A stretch of DNA of 43,425 nucleotides from a virus. Location of the stretch: positions 1 to 43,425 of IMG/VR virus record IMGVR_UViG_3300043436_001565; one strand, 5' to 3'. The notes under the pieces are model-generated. The model was not told the DNA's origin, made no database searches, and was given only the letters and a program-made list of their open reading frames with translations. A program made the position numbers and the translations under genes. Shown here one piece after another: positions 15,500-21,471 of the stretch. Every line of letters starts with the position of its first letter. The stretch's first letter is position 1.

Positions 15500-15560
15500 C
15501 TAAGGGAATGAGTGGAATGTGATGTGATGTTTGACACTTGCATTGCTAATCAACTAAACT
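15500..15560 (+). promoter_or_regulatory. Promoter of the clamp-like gene with upstream repeat element
   Basis: A consensus -35 TTGACA (15531-15536) is followed after 18 bases by TAAACT (15555-15560). Just upstream, 15500-15528 holds a 29-bp element (core GGAATGAGTGGAATGTGATG) that recurs with two mismatches at 16331-16359. The gene at 15605 follows a leader ending GAGAGGGTATCAAAATG. Confidence 0.65.
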
Positions 15561-15604
15561 ACTAACACCAGCAACACTGCTGGCCAAAATGAGAGGGTAT
15601 CAAA

Positions 15605-16216
15605 ATGGAGACATCAACAGCAGTAAAGGTTGCACTACCGCTAAAGGTTGCTAAGCAACTAGCAAGTCTGGCAGTGTTTGCTGAGACTAAGAAGGGCACC
15701 ACGCCAGCACTACAAGTAGTTAGATTAACATTCACCGCTGGCAGTGTTAGTGGTGTTGCTACTGATAGATACTGCATTGCAAAAGCTACATTCACCACTG
15801 ATAGCACTGATGAAGGTGTTATGTATCTTGATCAAGCTGGTGCAAAATGGATCACTGGCCTAGTTGCTAAGCCAGCGGCAATGGTTGAATTCGCAACGGG
15901 CCAAAATGGCTTAGAGCTCTCATACCAGCAATTCAGTGATTACTTGAGTATGCACTATTGCGAACGCTACTCAGCCAATTATCCCGCCGTTGAGACGCTA
16001 TTCGACGGCCTAGAGGTTGGAGGGGTTGAGAGGTTAAGTCTCAATGTCTCAATGCTAGCCAAGCTAGCTAAGCTGATTGGTGATGAAGGTAAGAAGTTAG
16101 ATAGCACTTGGGAATTCACTTACCACACTGGCCCAAACCCTAACCGCCCAAACCCTATTCTTGCTAAGAATAGTGCTTACCAAGTTTGGATCCAACCAGC
16201 ACTGCTATCCCGCTAA
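15605..16216 (+). CDS. Sliding-clamp-like protein (DnaN-related, compact)
   Basis: This 203-aa protein resembles parts of the bacterial DNA polymerase III beta clamp. A strand-rich region ends in V-S-G-V-A-T-D-R-Y-C-I-A-K-A (T53-D54-R55-Y56, like the A-T-D-x-x-R segment of DnaN). The C-terminus, V-W-I-Q-P-A-L-L, is like the closing strand of clamps (V-M-P-M-R-L). It is far shorter than DnaN (about 366 aa), so it may be a reduced clamp that forms a higher oligomer. With no phage polymerase visible, it may load or divert the host polymerase. A clear promoter precedes it and a terminator follows. Confidence 0.6.
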   Translation: METSTAVKVALPLKVAKQLASLAVFAETKKGTTPALQVVRLTFTAGSVSGVATDRYCIAKATFTTDSTDEGVMYLDQAGAKWITGLVAKPAAMVEFATGQNGLELSYQQFSDYLSMHYCERYSANYPAVETLFDGLEVGGVERLSLNVSMLAKLAKLIGDEGKKLDSTWEFTYHTGPNPNRPNPILAKNSAYQVWIQPALLSR

Positions 16217-16229
16217 ACAACCCTAGAAG

Positions 16230-16266
16230 CCCCGTCAGTGCCATCATGGTGCTGGCGGGGTATTCT
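16230..16266 (+). terminator. Hairpin terminator after the clamp-like gene
   Basis: A 14-bp stem with three G-T pairs (arms 16230-16243 and 16247-16260) and a 3-nt loop is followed by TATTCTT. It lies 14 bases after the stop codon. The T-tract is imperfect, so its strength is uncertain. Confidence 0.7.
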
Positions 16267-16444
16267 TATGCCCGTGATACCGCTGTGGCTTGTACGGGGC
16301 GTACAAGGCTTGCAAAATTGGCTAAACCCTCTAAGGGAATGAATGGAATGTGATGCGATCTGCCCTGCCAGCGGTATAATGCGGGGCTAACCCTGCCAAT
16401 AGTATCAATTTGATAGACACCGCTAGCAGGGCAGGAGAAAAATT

Positions 16445-16528
16445 TTGAGTGAATGCGGGGCAGGATCGCCAGCGAAAAAGCCTAATTTTTTTGATAACGA
16501 TTTGATAACGCCGCTAAAACCCGCATAA
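16445..16528 (+). CDS. Possible 27-aa leader peptide
   Basis: A TTG start lies seven bases after a consensus AGGAG (16433-16437) and opens 27 codons to a TAA. The product would begin S-E-C-G-A-G-S-P-A-K-K-P. TTG starts with a good ribosome site occur elsewhere here (17428, 19004, 23548), which makes this plausible. The frame is short and lies within a structured region, so it may be chance. Confidence 0.3.
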   Translation: MSECGAGSPAKKPNFFDNDLITPLKPA

Positions 16529-16631
16529 CAGCAGGGCAACACGCTAAAAAATAGATTAGGTGAATGTGGGTCTAGCCTGCTAATCTGCTAAACAGCTAGA
16601 TCAACCAACTAGCTAAAGAGAGGGTATCAAA

Positions 16632-16943
16632 ATGTATTTCAATAACACCGACATCAAGAGCGACATCTTAGATCACTGGGAACAGTTGGCAGAAATGGCA
16701 GATCCTAACGATCTAATAAACGAATTGGCAGAGTCTGCTTGCCCCGTTTATTATTCGGACATCCTAAAGGACTGGCAAGAAATGCCTAGCGAGTATAACG
16801 ACAGTTGGCAAGAAAACGGAATACCTACAACAGGGGAAACCACAATTTTTAGCCTTATGAGTTGGGACTTGTATTTCTATTACGAAAGGCAATACCAGAC
16901 TATCTTCAGTGAGATCAAAATGGACAAAGAGGAGGCTAACTAA
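16632..16943 (+). CDS. Small acidic protein, unknown
   Basis: This 103-aa acidic, tryptophan- and tyrosine-rich protein contains D-H-W-E-Q-L-A-E-M-A-D-P-N-D-L-I, resembling small phage proteins of unknown function. Its leader GAGAGGGTATCAAAATG is identical to that of the clamp-like gene at 15605. It opens a run of about eleven overlapping small genes that ends at 18765. The stop overlaps the next ATG by one base. Confidence 0.65.
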   Translation: MYFNNTDIKSDILDHWEQLAEMADPNDLINELAESACPVYYSDILKDWQEMPSEYNDSWQENGIPTTGETTIFSLMSWDLYFYYERQYQTIFSEIKMDKEEAN

Positions 16944-17146
16944 TGGAGATCACTCCAACCCGCAGGATCACTTGTAGAGAATGTGCCACCGAAAAGGGCA
17001 GGCTGACTTGGTTGCCCTGTGGTGAACATCACTTGATTATCCCCGCCGAATTGTGCGGACACGAACACAACAGCGTGATCTTTATACACAACGGGACAGG
17101 TGTATCCTGCCACGATTGCGGAACAATAACCACATTAGAGCTATAA
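16943..17146 (+). CDS. Zinc-ribbon microprotein
   Basis: In this 67-aa protein, C-R-E-C near the N-terminus and C-H-D-C near the C-terminus could form one zinc ribbon. C and H residues between them (L-P-C-G-E-H-H and L-C-G-H-E-H) could hold a second metal. It is coupled to the gene before it by TAATG and preceded by GAGGAGG. The function is unknown. Confidence 0.65.
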   Translation: MEITPTRRITCRECATEKGRLTWLPCGEHHLIIPAELCGHEHNSVIFIHNGTGVSCHDCGTITTLEL

Positions 17147-17159
17147 GAGAGGATCCAAA

Positions 17160-17330
17160 ATGAACAGCACAACCAAAATTGGGCTACGCCCAACAGAATA
17201 CAACGCACTAATTCACGCTATTTGGCGTATTGATCAATTGATAGACAATGAGATCCTTACGGATGAACAGCGGGCAACCCTACGGCGTGACAGGGAGGCC
17301 TTACAGGCTCTCTTTATTAGGATCGCATAA
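17160..17330 (+). CDS. 56-aa helical protein, unknown
   Basis: This 56-aa, mostly helical protein (L-I-H-A-I-W-R-I-D-Q-L-I-D, then Q-R-A-T-L-R-R-D-R-E-A-L) is possibly a coiled-coil dimer. It is preceded by GAGGATCCAAAATG, one of several near-identical start cassettes in this block. Its stop overlaps the next start (TAATG). No cysteine and no recognised family. Confidence 0.55.
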   Translation: MNSTTKIGLRPTEYNALIHAIWRIDQLIDNEILTDEQRATLRRDREALQALFIRIA

Positions 17331-17431
17331 TGATTGAGATCGAATGCCCTAACCATGAGGGAGGTTTTGATTGTTCGCCGTTTTGCGGAATTTGCGAGGG
17401 CAACCAGTATTACGAGGAGGATCAAGATTGA
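17330..17431 (+). CDS. 33-aa zinc-knuckle microprotein
   Basis: This 33-aa protein has cysteines at positions 6, 15, 19 and 22 plus a histidine at 9. It ends E-E-D-Q-D, the last codons doubling as the ribosome site and spacer (GAGGATCAAGATTG) for the next gene. It is coupled on both sides by 1- and 3-base overlaps. The close fit into the operon supports it as a real gene despite its size. Confidence 0.5.
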   Translation: MIEIECPNHEGGFDCSPFCGICEGNQYYEEDQD

Positions 17432-17772
17432 ACAACCTAGAAAATTACGATTTCAATGTATACGGGGACAGCGATACGACAATTTGCCTAACCGCTTACC
17501 CCTTGAAATGGACTTATGACGAGTCCTACGACGGCAACTACCGAATGGAATGCGATTATTCTGCCGATAGCTGTATCTCATTGAGATTGGAATACCCCGA
17601 ACACCTAAAGGAGATTGAACACCTCCTAAAGGATCTATACATAAATCACTATCCGCTTACCGATTATGACGATTGGTTAGGTGTAAGTGACTTAGAGGCA
17701 GAACAGCCACCATTGATACAAAAATTCTTAGACGAATTACCAGAAAACAAACTAGAAAGAGAGAAAGCATAA
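17428..17772 (+). CDS. Acidic protein, unknown (TTG start)
   Basis: This 114-aa acidic protein has a beta-rich N-terminal half (Y-D-F-N-V-Y-G-D-S-D-T-T-I) and a helical C-terminal half (H-L-K-E-I-E-H-L-L-K-D-L). The best start is the TTG at 17428, seven bases after GGAGG and overlapping the previous stop as TTGA. A frame start 57 bases upstream would overlap the preceding gene without a ribosome site. The family is unknown. Confidence 0.6.
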   Translation: MNNLENYDFNVYGDSDTTICLTAYPLKWTYDESYDGNYRMECDYSADSCISLRLEYPEHLKEIEHLLKDLYINHYPLTDYDDWLGVSDLEAEQPPLIQKFLDELPENKLEREKA

Positions 17773-17954
17773 TGAAAAAATACACATTGCCCTTTACCGA
17801 AACCCAGAGAGGTTGGTATGAAATTGAGGCCAACAGCCTAGAGGAGGCTAAGCAGATCGTCATTGCTGGCGATTTTACAGAGAACACCGAACCCAACTAC
17901 AAGGACGGGATCACCGAATACGACGAAAACGATCTAATTGAGGAGGAAGAATAA
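17772..17954 (+). CDS. Small acidic protein, paralogue of the next gene
   Basis: This 60-aa protein has strand-rich sequence (Y-T-L-P-F-T-E-T) followed by I-E-A-N-S-L-E-E-A-K-Q and a very acidic tail. It shares its layout with the next protein: an aromatic beta strand, A-x-N/S-x-E-x-A helix start, then an acidic end. The two probably arose by tandem duplication. It overlaps neighbours by one base on each side. The function is unknown. Confidence 0.6.
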   Translation: MKKYTLPFTETQRGWYEIEANSLEEAKQIVIAGDFTENTEPNYKDGITEYDENDLIEEEE

Positions 17955-18154
17955 TGCCAGAGTACGAATTTTGGTACAGCGAAACTTACACCTACAAAGC
18001 GTGGTTTCGAGCAGAAAACAAGGAACACGCCATTGAAAAGTTGGAGGCCGTGTTTCAAGGGGACATTGACCTTGAAGACGATCTATCAGGCTTTGGGAAA
18101 AAAAGTAAGGGTTATGAAATTGACCTTGACCCACTATCAATTGAGGAGATCTAA
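17954..18154 (+). CDS. Small acidic protein, paralogue of the previous gene
   Basis: This 66-aa protein reads Y-E-F-W-Y-S-E-T-Y-T-Y-K-A-W-F-R-A-E-N-K-E-H-A near the N-terminus, matching the pattern of the 60-aa protein before it. Its ribosome site, GAGGAGGAAG, encodes the glutamate tail of that protein. Unknown role, likely a small protein-binding domain. Confidence 0.6.
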   Translation: MPEYEFWYSETYTYKAWFRAENKEHAIEKLEAVFQGDIDLEDDLSGFGKKSKGYEIDLDPLSIEEI

Positions 18155-18249
18155 TGACTTGGGAATGCTCACTTGACCGCCATAAAGAATGCCCTAAAGA
18201 AGAACAGTATCTATGTTCTTGCGATTGCCACCCAACGGAGGAGATGTAA
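18154..18249 (+). CDS. 31-aa cysteine-rich microprotein
   Basis: This 31-aa protein has five cysteines (positions 5, 13, 21, 23, 25) and three histidines, ending L-C-S-C-D-C-H-P. That C-x-C-x-C-H tail is seen in small zinc-binding phage proteins. It is coupled by TAATG overlaps on both sides, and its last codons (E-E-M) provide the GGAGGAG site for the next gene. Confidence 0.5.
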   Translation: MTWECSLDRHKECPKEEQYLCSCDCHPTEEM

Positions 18250-18434
18250 TGAGTAACTACCAGATTACCGCTAAGCAAGTTGATACTGGCTTGCTACTTG
18301 AAACAACGCTTGACGGGACCAAGTATGGGCAACACTACCCACACAAGGACACCGAACAGGCAACAGAGGCCTTTGAGGCATTGATCCGCAAATACCAGAC
18401 ACAAGGCGATTTAGCCGTAATGAGAGGCGACTAA
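18249..18434 (+). CDS. Small protein, unknown
   Basis: In this 61-aa protein, a beta hairpin-like start (Y-Q-I-T-A-K-Q-V-D-T-G-L-L-L) is followed by a helix (A-T-E-A-F-E-A-L-I-R-K-Y). The ATG at 18249 is chosen because GGAGGAGATGTA precedes it and it overlaps the previous stop. Unknown function. Confidence 0.6.
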   Translation: MSNYQITAKQVDTGLLLETTLDGTKYGQHYPHKDTEQATEAFEALIRKYQTQGDLAVMRGD

Positions 18435-18631
18435 TGCAAGACAGAACTATGGAAGTGCGTATGTATTTCAGCAGTGGCAACCGCATAACAATTGAGATCC
18501 AAGAAAAAGAGTGGGTAGTGCTACGCCACGAGATGACGGAGATACCTGAGATAATTGAGGTAGAGATCCGTGAGGCAGGCAGATACATTTGGTCTGTCCT
18601 TGATCGAGACGAATTGGAGGTGGCACGATGA
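18434..18631 (+). CDS. Small beta-rich protein, unknown
   Basis: This 65-aa protein with alternating hydrophobic strands (R-I-T-I-E-I-Q, then I-I-E-V-E-I-R) suggests a small beta barrel. The start overlaps the previous stop by one base, and the stop overlaps the next start as ATGA. No motif is recognised. Confidence 0.6.
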   Translation: MQDRTMEVRMYFSSGNRITIEIQEKEWVVLRHEMTEIPEIIEVEIREAGRYIWSVLDRDELEVAR

Positions 18632-18765
18632 TCTGCTTAGCGTGCGAATGGAATGCCCCGTATGTCATACAAGCGTCGTTTTGCCCTGAATGCGGAGAAG
18701 ACGGACATCTAAGACTTGATGATCGCTTCTTCACCCAAAAGGCAAAAAACGCAAAATCCAACTAG
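18628..18765 (+). CDS. 45-aa zinc-ribbon microprotein
   Basis: This is a classic minimal zinc ribbon: C3-x2-C6 and C19-P-E-C22 separated by 12 residues, with a basic C-terminal tail (K-A-K-N-A-K). GGAGGTGGCACG precedes the ATG, which overlaps the previous stop. It ends the overlapped cluster that starts at 16632. Possible DNA or RNA polymerase binder, but unproven. Confidence 0.6.
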   Translation: MICLACEWNAPYVIQASFCPECGEDGHLRLDDRFFTQKAKNAKSN

Positions 18766-18778
18766 CAACCTAAAGTAG

Positions 18779-18830
18779 ACACCTACTCACTGCTATTTTA
18801 CTCCTGAGTTATTTAGCAGTGAGTAGGTGT
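18779..18830. promoter_or_regulatory. 17-bp perfect inverted repeat (terminator or binding site)
   Basis: Arms 18779-18795 and 18814-18830 are perfectly complementary (acacctactcactgcta) around an AT-rich 18-base loop. It lies 13 bases after the last gene of the cluster. There is no T-run after it, so it may be a factor-dependent or two-way terminator. It could also be a protein-binding site, since its CTACTC/GAGTAG core recurs at 18946-18980. Confidence 0.6.
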
Positions 18831-18945
18831 AATTCTTAAGAGTTCAATTGGAAAATGGCATTTTGAGCAAAATAAAGGCCAAAACACCTGATCAATTTAG
18901 GCAATTGAGATCAAAAACAGCTAAACTGACCAAATCAAATACAAT

Positions 18946-18980
18946 GAGTAGATGTCAGCATCTCAGATGCTATTCTACTC
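18946..18980 (+). promoter_or_regulatory. Promoter with overlapping nested inverted repeats
   Basis: Outer arms gagtaga (18946-18952) and tctactc (18974-18980) enclose inner arms agcatct/agatgct (18957-18963, 18965-18971). TGCTATTCT at 18968-18976 is an extended -10 placed right for the gene at 19004. The overlap suggests an operator, perhaps for autoregulation by the HTH protein encoded there. Confidence 0.45.
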
Positions 18981-19003
18981 TCAACTAACTAAAGGAGATA
19001 ACT

Positions 19004-19609
19004 TTGAGTCATTATGACCCAATTTATGGAGAGCTTTTGACCTCCAGAGAAGTATCAGATCTAACTGGTTTCACCATGAACCAGCTACGCAATCAACGCC
19101 TGCGAGCAGACACATCCCCATTGCCATTCGTGCGACAGGGAGGGACATCGTGGTATCGCAAGGATGACATTGACATCTGGCTTGAAGAAAACGGCACAAT
19201 TGAATACCAGTATGTGAGAGTCCCGAACGCCAAGTCAGCACCACTACGCAACACCACTGTTGATTTTGAGCATAAGAAGAACCTTGAAGAACTGGCTCGG
19301 ATCACTACTCGCAACGCTTGGACAAAGTGGTATACATGGTTTACTGATCACAGTGGATGGAAAGATCCATACGGCGATACCCGCATCTGGCAAGTTGAGC
19401 TTTACAAGCAGGCAACTGGTGAGGATCTAGATGAACTTTACCCACAGGGCGAATTCTACAAAATGCGAACCGAAGACCCACAGCGTTTCTGGCCTAGCAT
19501 TACCTACGCTATGCGTAAAGCAGTAGCACAGGTGCGAGGCTATGAGGTAAGCGATGAAGAGATCATTGCAGGGCCAGTAGGCGAAGTGCCACCAAGCAAG
19601 CTGGACTAA
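19004..19609 (+). CDS. Excisionase/MerR-like helix-turn-helix protein
   Basis: In this 201-aa protein, residues 10-60 form an excisionase-type winged HTH: L-L-T-S-R-E-V-S-D-L-T-G, then R-N-Q-R, F-V-R-Q-G-G, W-Y-R-K-D-D-I-D-I-W-L. The remaining 140 residues are tryptophan-rich and unassigned. The start is a TTG with AAAGGAG six bases upstream. It has its own promoter region with inverted repeats (18946-18980). There is no integrase, so it is more likely a transcription regulator or replication initiator than an excisionase. Confidence 0.7.
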   Translation: MSHYDPIYGELLTSREVSDLTGFTMNQLRNQRLRADTSPLPFVRQGGTSWYRKDDIDIWLEENGTIEYQYVRVPNAKSAPLRNTTVDFEHKKNLEELARITTRNAWTKWYTWFTDHSGWKDPYGDTRIWQVELYKQATGEDLDELYPQGEFYKMRTEDPQRFWPSITYAMRKAVAQVRGYEVSDEEIIAGPVGEVPPSKLD

Positions 19610-19842
19610 TGGCTAAGCTACCCCAGAGACTCGTAGAAGCCTTATCTAAGACAGGATGGCAAGAGATCAACAGCACGGCTCAGGTATCCAAATACCGACA
19701 GCCAGATCGCGAACTCTACATCCAACCAAGCACCACCCACAAGGGTCGCTATGCCATTGTGGTTGAGTATCCTGATCGCCCTGGACTAACGGACGGCATG
19801 GATCTAGACACCCTTGTCAAATACTTGACAAAGGATAACTAA
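19609..19842 (+). CDS. Small protein, unknown
   Basis: This 77-aa protein has W-Q-E-I-N-S-T-A-Q-V-S-K-Y near the N-terminus, then strands and a C-terminal helix (D-L-D-T-L-V-K-Y-L-T-K). It is coupled to the HTH gene by TAATG overlap, so the two may act together. Family not recognised. Confidence 0.6.
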   Translation: MAKLPQRLVEALSKTGWQEINSTAQVSKYRQPDRELYIQPSTTHKGRYAIVVEYPDRPGLTDGMDLDTLVKYLTKDN

Positions 19843-19887
19843 CAGTGCTAAAAAGGCATTGTTCAACTAAAAGAGAAGAGGATACAA

Positions 19888-20259
19888 ATGAACACCACTG
19901 ATAGAGAGCTCATTGATCAGGCTAAAGCTGCTTTAGTTGCTAAGCCTAAAGAGTCAAAGAGCAAGACAAAAGTAGCTGAGCCAACAGATCCAACGCTGGC
20001 TAATGAGCTACTTGCTAAGCGTAGCTCGGTCTACGATGCCAAGAAGAAGCTCGAAGCAGAGCTAGCAGAGATTGACTCGATCATCAAGGACATGATCGGC
20101 ACCAACGATGAGCTACAGATCCACGGCTCAAAGGTTGCCAGTATTTCCAGATGGCGTGAAACCTCGCTGGTCACTGACACAGTGAAGGAAACATTCCCGA
20201 TCACTGATTACCCAGAGCTTTACAAGAGAACCAACAAGTCAAGGCTAACGATCCACTAA
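19888..20259 (+). CDS. Coiled-coil protein resembling nuclease-associated tails
   Basis: In this 123-aa protein, a lysine-rich linker leads into a coiled coil (about residues 42-72, L-E-A-E-L-A-E-I-D-S-I-I-K-D). A compact beta part follows (I-H-G-S-K-V-A-S-I-S-R-W) and the protein ends Y-K-R-T-N-K-S-R-L-T-I. That order, coiled coil, a strand with W, then R-x-L-x-I, resembles the C-terminal tail of YqaJ-type phage exonucleases, here as a separate protein. It may assist the nuclease at 23548. The resemblance is weak and based on pattern only. Confidence 0.5.
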   Translation: MNTTDRELIDQAKAALVAKPKESKSKTKVAEPTDPTLANELLAKRSSVYDAKKKLEAELAEIDSIIKDMIGTNDELQIHGSKVASISRWRETSLVTDTVKETFPITDYPELYKRTNKSRLTIH

Positions 20260-20492
20260 TGCCTAGCGTTAGGGAGAAGTGTGCTTGCGGTGCAGAACTT
20301 GAGATAAGCGACGCACCTCTCCCTAACGCACTTGCCTCGATCAATTCGTGGCGAAATAAACATAAGTGCAAACCATTAGAGCCTGAAATACAGGCTGTGC
20401 ACGGCTCGCCAGGTGAACTGGAGAGATCAATAGGCTTCACCGCTGGCGATGTGCCAGCAAAAGAATACGACCCGTGGGAGGATCAAAAATGA
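20259..20492 (+). CDS. Cysteine-containing small protein
   Basis: This 77-aa protein has C-A-C-G near the N-terminus and a later W-R-N-K-H-K-C, giving a C-x-C...H-x-C metal site around a short helix. The C-terminus, E-D-Q-K, is encoded by the start cassette GAGGATCAAAAATG of the next gene. It overlaps its neighbours by one and four bases. Unknown role. Confidence 0.6.
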   Translation: MPSVREKCACGAELEISDAPLPNALASINSWRNKHKCKPLEPEIQAVHGSPGELERSIGFTAGDVPAKEYDPWEDQK

Positions 20493-20596
20493 GCGTTCAG
20501 TATTGCTACGAATGCGTAATGCCAACACTAACCAAGTCCGATTGGACTTGCGATTACTGTGAAAACTTCAACACATTCGAGGAGGATCAAAAATGA
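20489..20596 (+). CDS. 35-aa zinc-ribbon microprotein
   Basis: C6-Y-E-C9 and C21-D-Y-C24 form a minimal zinc ribbon; the C-terminus is E-E-D-Q-K. That tail again encodes the ribosome site for the next gene and matches the tail of the previous protein. The repeated tail-plus-cassette suggests gene shuffling by recombination at the cassette. Confidence 0.55.
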   Translation: MSVQYCYECVMPTLTKSDWTCDYCENFNTFEEDQK

Positions 20597-20814
20597 AGTT
20601 TGATAAGTGGCTCAAGAAGGGCCTAGATAACAACTGGTGTGGCCCAGCTGTGTGTTACACACACGATGGCTTACCAACCAGCGAAGCAGAAGATGAAGAT
20701 TTTGAGTATGGTGGCGATCCATGCCTACACATCATCAGACTCTACGAAGATGAAGATCAGAAGAAGTCGGTTGAATTCAACCACTCAGCATCCGTATGGA
20801 GGATAAGAAGATGA
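20593..20814 (+). CDS. Conserved small actinophage-type protein (C-G-P-A-V-C-Y-T-H-D-G)
   Basis: This 73-aa protein contains W-C-G-P-A-V-C-Y-T-H-D-G-L-P-T-S, a motif I associate with small proteins common in actinobacterial phages. An acidic stretch and D-P-C-L-H-I-I-R-L follow. It may bind metal through the cysteines and histidine. It overlaps neighbours by four bases each (ATGA). The function is not known. Confidence 0.65.
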   Translation: MKFDKWLKKGLDNNWCGPAVCYTHDGLPTSEAEDEDFEYGGDPCLHIIRLYEDEDQKKSVEFNHSASVWRIRR

Positions 20815-20954
20815 CCTATGTATGGATACAAGAAAGTGCAGGATCACTACGCTATGTGGATGACATCTACATCGCACCATGCCAGAAGTGTGGCAAGCGA
20901 CTAAGTGTTTGCGAGTGTAAACAAGAAGAAAAGGAAGAGGACAATGCCAGTTGA
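20811..20954 (+). CDS. 47-aa cysteine-rich microprotein
   Basis: A beta-rich start (Y-V-W-I-Q-E-S) is followed by C-Q-K-C-G and C-E-C-K, then an acidic tail (E-E-K-E-E-D-N). The four cysteines suit one zinc ion. The start overlaps the previous stop as ATGA, and its tail overlaps the next start by 11 bases. Unknown function. Confidence 0.5.
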   Translation: MTYVWIQESAGSLRYVDDIYIAPCQKCGKRLSVCECKQEEKEEDNAS

Positions 20955-21114
20955 GAGGTGGGACAACTGTGAGTATTGCGGTAATAACATACTGCTATGG
21001 TCAAACGGTAAATGGTATGACGGTAGCAATCGTATCGAATGCTCACAAGTAGACAATCAAGGACAACACTTACCAATTTCACAAACAATAGAAGAGAAAG
21101 TAGAGAGCAAATGA
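20944..21114 (+). CDS. 56-aa zinc-binding microprotein
   Basis: C-E-Y-C-G-N-N-I-L-L-W and a later I-E-C-S-Q give at least three cysteines; the C-terminal helix is charged. The ATG at 20944 follows GGAAGAGG, and longer in-frame forms would overlap the previous gene needlessly. The stop overlaps the next start as ATGA. Confidence 0.55.
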   Translation: MPVERWDNCEYCGNNILLWSNGKWYDGSNRIECSQVDNQGQHLPISQTIEEKVESK

Positions 21115-21293
21115 CAATACAACCACTATGTGGCTACTGCGGTATGACATTAGAAGACTGCGGGAGCTTAGAAGAATGCAACTACAACAACCCATCGTAT
21201 TGCTCAGTGTGTGACGGATCATGCGGATGCGACTCGCTATACGAGAACTATAAAGATGGATTGGTGGCTGATTACTATGACGGCAAAGAATGA
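21111..21293 (+). CDS. 60-aa very cysteine-rich protein
   Basis: The 60-aa product holds nine cysteines: C-G-Y-C-G, then two spaced C, then C-S-V-C-D-G-S-C-G-C. It could bind two zinc ions and has an acidic end. The start at 21111 overlaps the previous stop. Function unknown. Confidence 0.6.
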   Translation: MTIQPLCGYCGMTLEDCGSLEECNYNNPSYCSVCDGSCGCDSLYENYKDGLVADYYDGKE

Positions 21294-21294
21294 C

Positions 21295-21471
21295 ATGTGG
21301 CCCTGCACTAAGTGCAGAAAAGAATTACCTGCTGATGATGCAATGATCGTTCAAGACCGCATCTATTGCGAGTTCTGTGCGATCATCGAGGGCGGTTTCT
21401 ACGCCAAGCCAGAAGAACATCTACCAGATGAGTATTACCTGTGGCTTGAAGACCGTGATAGCAATGACTGA
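21295..21471 (+). CDS. 58-aa zinc-ribbon protein
   Basis: W-P-C-T-K-C-R-K-E-L-P and D-R-I-Y-C-E-F-C form a C-x2-C...C-x2-C ribbon. An acidic, aromatic tail follows. I choose the ATG at 21295, one base after the previous stop. An in-frame ATG at 21277 would add six residues and overlap by 17 bases, and neither has a strong ribosome site. Unknown function. Confidence 0.55.
   Translation: MWPCTKCRKELPADDAMIVQDRIYCEFCAIIEGGFYAKPEEHLPDEYYLWLEDRDSND

Larger units (their letters stand above)
16217..16631 (+). promoter_or_regulatory. 415-bp structured gene-free region (candidate control region or origin)
   Basis: This is the only gene-free stretch above 300 bases. In order it holds: the terminator; a 7-bp inverted repeat (16289-16295/16301-16307); the 29-bp repeat element (16331-16359); a perfect TATAAT (16375-16380) embedded in a 16-bp inverted repeat with one mismatch (16360-16375/16419-16434); the palindrome TATCAATTTGATA (16403-16415); a possible short peptide; and two TTGATAACG repeats 11 bp apart (16491-16499, 16502-16510) next to a T-run. 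It ends with the leader GAGAGGGTATCAAA of the next gene. It may be an origin, a complex promoter or a small RNA locus. Confidence 0.55.

Noticed and set aside
17657-17896. 79-aa minus-strand hydrophobic frame
   Set aside because: Antisense to two coupled plus-strand genes with good overlaps; hydrophobic content comes from the complement of acidic codons.
19004-19609. Excisionase as evidence for an integrated prophage
   Set aside because: No tyrosine or serine recombinase is present anywhere in the closed genome and the protein is much longer than typical excisionases.
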